Below are positions 54,964 to 55,060 of a stretch of 55,060 bases of DNA, in pieces. Made by a program: the position numbers and the translations under genes. Numbering within the stretch: the first letter of the stretch is position 1; each line of letters begins with the position of its first letter. Source of the stretch: Clostridia bacterium (GTDB lineage Bacteria; Bacillota; Clostridia; Oscillospirales; Ruminococcaceae). Under the pieces are notes generated by a model. That model saw only the letters and a list, made by a program, of their open reading frames with translations. It was not told the origin of the DNA and made no database searches. The DNA is taken from positions 1 through 55,060 of the forward strand of contig RZZW01000023.1 of NCBI GenBank assembly GCA_009929695.1, written 5' to 3'.

Positions 54964-55060
54964 CGCAAATTGCAATAGCAAGTTGCAATAGTTTTGAATT
55001 AAGCAATGATAGATGGTAGAATGATGTGGGATTACGCAGAGAGGGCGAAGCCCGAACGGA
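54964..55060. repeat. 97-bp terminal inverted repeat, right copy
   Basis: This is the exact reverse complement of 3-99. The 100 bases before it are AT-rich upstream sequence of the AraC-type gene. See the left copy for interpretation. Confidence 0.85.

Noticed and set aside
3..55060. Window as a complete transposon or integrative element with terminal inverted repeats
   Set aside because: No transposase, integrase, relaxase or conjugation gene is present and the content is ordinary carbohydrate metabolism; assembly ending at a repeat is simpler.
1..55060. tRNA, rRNA and CRISPR elements
   Set aside because: No T-loop-like GGTTCGANTCC with a matching acceptor stem, no rRNA signature and no regularly spaced direct repeats were found by eye.

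Overview
The window looks like a chromosomal contig from an uncultured gut Clostridia member (Bacillota, Oscillospirales-like). Supporting signs are AGGAGG-type ribosome binding sites at most starts, moderate GC, YesM/YesN-type two-component proteins, many sugar ABC-transporter lipoproteins with low-complexity Ser/Ala/Thr linkers, and palindromic dispersed repeats. The two ends carry the same 97-bp sequence in opposite orientation (3-99 and 54964-55060). That is most simply explained by the contig breaking at a multicopy repeat. No tRNA, rRNA, CRISPR array or intact mobile element was found.

Layout. (1) 0-4.4 kb: relics of a NHLM-type RiPP (bacteriocin) export locus, abutting a membrane pyrophosphatase gene that carries one frameshift. 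(2) 4.5-6.5 kb: a MerR-type regulator and a 2,4-diaminopentanoate-dehydrogenase-like gene behind a textbook MerR-type promoter with a 19-bp spacer. (3) 6.5-17.4 kb: a tripartite tricarboxylate-type transporter (tctCBA) with an MBL-fold hydrolase, a membrane protein and a mannonate-dehydratase-like enzyme. These are divergent from a PrpR-like regulator with a degenerate ATPase core, which is followed by an alpha/beta hydrolase and glucarate dehydratase (gudD). (4) 17.4-28.8 kb: an AraC-type membrane sensor, two paralogous solute-binding lipoproteins, two LplB/LplC-type permeases, a nitrilase-family enzyme, a GH88 unsaturated glucuronyl hydrolase, and a GH43 gene interrupted by an amber codon. 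(5) 28.9-39.3 kb: an L-arabinose operon (Ytf-type ABC importer plus araB, araA, araD) and a divergent AraR-type regulator. (6) 39.4-45.7 kb: a decayed YhcG-type nuclease gene, a three-component sugar-sensing set (binding lipoprotein, histidine kinase, AraC-type response regulator) and an amidohydrolase. (7) 45.8-54.9 kb: a LysR fragment, a GH106/serine-hydrolase chimera, a frameshifted SGNH esterase, an amber-interrupted GH29 fucosidase, an orphan solute-binding protein and an AraC-type membrane sensor.

Taken together the window reads as a plant-pectin (rhamnogalacturonan, arabinan) and uronate/aldarate utilisation region. Arabinose release and catabolism, unsaturated-uronide hydrolysis, rhamnosidase, fucosidase and acetylesterase functions, and glucarate/mannonate dehydration all point the same way. 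Gene decay is frequent: three in-frame TAG codons, at least five frameshifts, an internal deletion and an in-frame gene fusion. Some lesions lie in homopolymers and could be sequencing errors; the deletion, fusion and substitution lesions are unlikely to be.
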